In this document: positions 63,622 through 64,000 of the stretch, piece by piece | Layout of the letters: each line of letters starts with the position of its first letter | Position numbering within the stretch: the first letter of the stretch is position 1 | Assembly (NCBI RefSeq): GCF_018732085.1 | Contig: NZ_CP076103.1 | Coordinates: forward strand, 4,836,001 to 4,900,000 | Direction of reading: 5' to 3' | DNA: 64,000 bases | Origin: Lysobacter capsici | GTDB taxonomy: Bacteria; Pseudomonadota; Gammaproteobacteria; Xanthomonadales; Xanthomonadaceae | The notes under the pieces: generated by a model | Told to the model about the DNA's origin: nothing | The model's input: only the letters and a program-made list of their open reading frames with translations | Databases searched by the model: none | Position numbers and translations under genes: made by a program

Positions 63622-64000
63622 TCAGTTGTTCTTGATGTCGCCGTCGACGCTGGTGCCGCCGGCCTTGCCGTCCTTGCCGAAGCTGACCAGATCGTAGGGG
63701 CCGCTTTCGCCCGGCGCGCGGTATTCGATCGGATGGCCCCACGGGTCCTTGAGCTCGGCTTCCTTCGCGTACGGACCGAGCCAGCCGTTGGCGTCGGCCG
63801 GGGCCTTGACCAGTTCCTCGAGCGAGGACGGCAGGCGGCCGGTGTCCATCTGGAACGAATCGATCTTGCCGGCCAGCGTCTGCACCTGACCCTTGGCGAG
63901 GTTGTAGTCGCCGCGGTCCTTGCCGCCGAGCACGCGATTGCCGACGAAGGCCAGCACCGCGCCGATCAGCACGATCACGATGATGATCTCGATCAGGCTC
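63622..64000 (-). CDS. gspG: Type II secretion major pseudopilin GspG, C-terminal part (partial)
   Basis: The right window edge cuts the 5' end: about 125 residues are in view and the reading frame continues to the last base with SLIEIIIVIVLIGAVL, the pseudopilin helix after the leader (Glu at +5). Downstream: GKIDSFQMDTGRLPSSLEEL, GPYAKEAELKDPWGHPIEYR and the C-terminal FGKDGKAGGTSVDGDIKNN, which is the GspG calcium-site signature (Asp-rich loop). First and most abundant pseudopilin; upstream genes E and F must lie beyond the window. Confidence 0.95.
   Translation of the reverse strand, partial: SLIEIIIVIVLIGAVLAFVGNRVLGGKDRGDYNLAKGQVQTLAGKIDSFQMDTGRLPSSLEELVKAPADANGWLGPYAKEAELKDPWGHPIEYRAPGESGPYDLVSFGKDGKAGGTSVDGDIKNN

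Overview
The window looks like core chromosome of a high-GC gammaproteobacterium of the Xanthomonadaceae, most probably Lysobacter or a close relative. The reasons are the gene order of the dcw cluster (no murB, lpxC after ftsZ, then an M23 peptidase, secA and a Nudix/ThiE-like fusion), the xps-type type II secretion operon ending N-D, a RibB-degenerate RibA fusion (RibBX), and several families of extragenic palindromes. I see no tRNA, rRNA operon, insertion sequence, prophage or CRISPR array. The species is inferred, not shown.

Layout. 1-1657 (+): the end of pilC, then pilD and coaE, the tail of a type IV pilus locus. 1759-25145 (-, with one + gene): nudix/thiE-like, secA, M23 peptidase, divergent dciA-like gene, then lpxC and the complete dcw cluster, which is transcribed ftsZ-ward from a promoter upstream of mraZ that overlaps a 10-bp-phased MraZ operator. 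25.6-32.3 kb: a lipoprotein, the RNase P RNA gene, a small unknown gene, rsmI, an LpoA-like activator, a YraN family protein, a DUF457 membrane protein and an FAD-linked oxidase. 32.6-45.5 kb (-): a glycine-rich GGX-repeat lipoprotein, thiL, nusB-ribH-ribBX-ribE under an FMN riboswitch, a methyltransferase, and the chain glyA - TonB-domain protein - nrdR - two unknown genes - ribD. 45.8-53.4 kb (mostly +): lpxO-like, ettA, yqaE/pmp3, map, pyrF, a small unknown gene, a DUF1444-like gene (-) and a Tat-exported metallo-beta-lactamase-fold enzyme. 53.8-64.0 kb (-): two glycosyltransferase-like genes and gspD-N-M-L-K-J-I-H-G of the type II secretion system, with gspG cut by the window end.

How the genes work together. 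The dcw cluster makes and polymerises the peptidoglycan precursor at the septum (MurE, F, MraY, MurG, MurC, Ddl, FtsW, FtsI) and builds the divisome (FtsL, Q, A, Z); the M23 factor and the LpoA-like lipoprotein act on the same wall. The rib genes form a riboflavin pathway apart from a working GTP cyclohydrolase II, which must be encoded elsewhere. PilD at one end of the window should process the pseudopilins GspG-K encoded at the other end.

The most notable non-gene structure is a family of long inverted repeats built of 7-bp units (GGGAATC). Within the dcw cluster such an element occupies exactly the two junctions where genes do not overlap (murC/murG, ftsA/ftsZ), and a third lies inside the 3' coding end of rsmH, where the reading frame has stayed open through it. 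Other families of palindromes, a 118-bp tandem duplication and a 9-bp minisatellite fill most other gaps. I did not find a convincing new multi-gene system; the nearest candidates are the recurring heptad element, the glycine-rich lipoprotein and the two unknown genes coupled to ribD.
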